From: Planctomycetota bacterium | GTDB taxonomy: Bacteria; Planctomycetota; Planctomycetia; Pirellulales; Lacipirellulaceae | NCBI GenBank assembly: GCA_029259915.1 | Contig: JAJDED010000064.1 | Span: forward strand, 1 to 32,321 | Length of the DNA: 32,321 nt | Direction: 5' to 3' | In this document: positions 31,378-32,321 of the stretch, in pieces | Numbering within the stretch: position 1 is the stretch's first letter | How the letters are laid out: each line of letters opens with the position of its first letter | Notes under the pieces: model-generated | Databases searched by the model: none | What the model was told of the DNA's origin: nothing | The model's input: only the letters and a program-made list of their open reading frames with translations | Program-made: the position numbers and the translations under genes

Positions 31378-31668
31378 ATGTCAGATACCGCAGTCGCCGA
31401 AGCACCGGCAACCACCACCACCGGCAACGGCCCAGCTTTTAAGATCAATCTTGGCAATATCTCGATTGCTATGTTCTCAGGAGAAAAGAGCACCGCCGAC
31501 GGCAAAATCTTTCTCGCTCAAGACATCGTGATCGAAAAGAGCTGGAAGAAGAAAGATGGCAACTACGATTCTCGAAAGCTGACCGTTGATCCGGAGGACA
31601 CACTGAAGATCATCGCCGGTTTGCAACAGACCTACCTCGCCGCAGCCAACGAACGCTACACGCAGTAG
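31378..31668 (+). CDS. Small conserved beta-type protein (96 aa), family member 3
   Basis: Starts MSDTAVAEAPATTTTGNGPA, then the family pattern: FKINLGNISIAMFSGEKS, IVIEKSWKKKDGNYDSRKLT, and a helix DTLKIIAGLQQTYLA. It aligns in order with members at 17303 and 17888. ATG 31378 is preferred; the upstream in-frame TTG at 31318 adds nothing protein-like. No ribosome binding site. Ends before an imperfect palindrome and a terminator. Confidence 0.68.
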   Translation: MSDTAVAEAPATTTTGNGPAFKINLGNISIAMFSGEKSTADGKIFLAQDIVIEKSWKKKDGNYDSRKLTVDPEDTLKIIAGLQQTYLAAANERYTQ

Positions 31669-31695
31669 TTCTCTCTTCTTGAGCCGATACGTCTG

Positions 31696-31738
31696 GCGAT
31701 CGTGACCGTGCCTGCAGGGCCGGTCGTGCTGCGATCGC
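31696..31738. repeat. Imperfect palindrome at module boundary
   Basis: GCGATCG (31696-31702) and CGATCGC (31732-31738) with inner GACCG/CGGTC. Preceded by CTTCTTGAGCCGAT, similar to 8740-8752 and to CTCTTGAGCCGA at 13951-13962. Part of the repeated intergenic palindrome family. Confidence 0.6.
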
Positions 31739-31750
31739 GTTGACAGATTA

Positions 31751-31779
31751 GGGCGTGAGGCGTAGCCTCCGCCCCTTTT
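31751..31779 (+). terminator. Rho-independent terminator
   Basis: GGGCGTGAGGC-GTA-GCCTCCGCCC (10 pairs, one bulged T) then CTTTTCTC. It ends the transcript of the 31378 gene, 12 bp before the next ATG. Confidence 0.75.
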
Positions 31780-31790
31780 CTCTTGTTGCA

Positions 31791-32084
31791 ATGATCGTAG
31801 ATGCAGAAGCTAGTTACTTGTCGGAAGAAGACGTTGCCGCGTTGCGAGTTGGTGACACACACCACATCGATTCGGGCTTAGGAGGAGCTTTTAAGATGCG
31901 TTTTGATGGCCACGAAGGCGATCGGTTTGTGTTTTCTAACGTGTCGCCAGGCTGGGAAGGGTGGGGCGTCTTTCGCTACACGATTGACGAAGTCCGGCAA
32001 CACGTCTACGACTTGTTGCCGTCGAATCCCACGTTCCGCGAGTGGCACCAGCGGTCCCGTTCCCAAGCTAACAATGGTAAGTGA
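31791..32084 (+). CDS. Hypothetical protein (97 aa) preceding the methyltransferase gene
   Basis: Starts MIVDAEASYLSEEDVAALRV. A compact mixed fold with Gly/Phe-rich strands (GAFKMRFDGHEGDRFVFSNV, WGVFRYTIDEV) and a basic tail. ATG 31791 lies just after the terminator T-run; the longer frame from 31755 would cross the terminator. It overlaps the 882-aa gene start (32074) by 11 nt, so translation is coupled and the two probably act together. Function unknown. Confidence 0.65.
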   Translation: MIVDAEASYLSEEDVAALRVGDTHHIDSGLGGAFKMRFDGHEGDRFVFSNVSPGWEGWGVFRYTIDEVRQHVYDLLPSNPTFREWHQRSRSQANNGK

Positions 32085-32321
32085 AGAAACACAAGAGCTG
32101 ATCGACGAGGTTCGCAAACTACGCGAGACTGCTGAACTATTGGTCGACAACGTCGAAGACGTTGCCGGTTCGATCCGCTACATGACCAACAATTTGCTCG
32201 ACGATCAATACCATCCAGAAATGGCCGAGAGCGTCCGCTCATTGGCGGCAAACGTCGGGCAGCTTCTGTCCAGCGGCAACAGTACCGCATCATTGCCAAC
32301 TTTCACCGGCCAGGTCGCAGA
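32074..32321 (+). CDS. 5' end of the 882-aa methyltransferase-domain protein (continues at base 1)
   Basis: The true start ATG 32074 begins MVSEETQELIDEVRKLRETA. Codon 37 is the ATG at 32182, equal to position 2, and the frame continues to 2542. The N-terminal 60 residues are acidic and helical, probably coiled coil. It overlaps the previous gene by 11 nt. The split is only due to where the circle was cut. Confidence 0.85.
   Translation, partial: MVSEETQELIDEVRKLRETAELLVDNVEDVAGSIRYMTNNLLDDQYHPEMAESVRSLAANVGQLLSSGNSTASLPTFTGQVA
32181..32321. repeat. Terminal overlap, right copy (circular contig)
   Basis: Identical to 1-141 over all 141 bases. Remove one copy when closing the circle. Confidence 0.95.

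Noticed and set aside
1..32321. tRNA or rRNA genes
   Set aside because: No cloverleaf with TTCRANNC arm or rRNA-like sequence noticed on either strand.

Overview
The window is almost certainly one complete circular plasmid written linearly. Bases 32181-32321 repeat bases 1-141 exactly, so the circle is 32,180 bp and the first gene runs through the junction (32074 to the end, then 1 to 2542). The host cannot be read off directly. Moderate GC, many genes without a clear Shine-Dalgarno site, dense hypothetical genes and the protein families present would fit a planctomycete-like environmental bacterium. That is a weak inference.

Layout. (1) 31.4-9.2 kb, across the junction: an 882-aa protein ending in an N6-adenine methyltransferase domain, a lone ribonucleotide-reductase C-terminal (TSCPD) domain protein, an RHH regulator pair with a dyad operator, an SRAP/YedK-like gene split by a 694-bp Tn3-type miniature element, and a D12 adenine methyltransferase followed by an HNH nuclease (candidate type II R-M). 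(2) 9.3-13.9 kb: tyrosine recombinase, VirD4/TraD-like ATPase with a very long disordered insert, and a replication-relaxation-like protein, followed by about 500 bp of structured non-coding DNA (candidate oriT or RNA). (3) 14.4-20.3 kb: small hypothetical genes, a tandem duplication of a two-gene unit, three intact members and one remnant of a small family (the third intact member lies at 31.4 kb), and a two-TM coiled-coil membrane protein. (4) 20.3-25.3 kb, the replicon core: a coiled-coil DNA-binding protein, three evenly spaced palindromes (parS candidates), parA, parB, rep, three perfect 19-bp iterons with an AT-rich flank, then an array of hairpins. (5) 25.3-31.7 kb: a DnaG-like primase (minus strand), a second replication-relaxation-like protein and second VirD4/TraD-like ATPase, a DprA-like gene overlapping a ComF-like phosphoribosyltransferase, and a third intact member of the small family.

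How it works together. Rep with iterons, a primase and ParAB give replication and segregation. Two mirrored sets of relaxation protein plus coupling-type ATPase suggest mobilisation or DNA processing, but no mating-pair formation genes are present. Two methyltransferases, the HNH nuclease and the DprA-PRTase pair look like DNA protection or conflict functions.

The most unusual signal is a G-rich 10-mer, GCAGGGGAGT. It occurs seven times between 13.9 and 28.8 kb and nowhere else that I could find. It lies on the minus strand left of about 20.3 kb and on the plus strand to the right, independent of gene orientation and reading frame.
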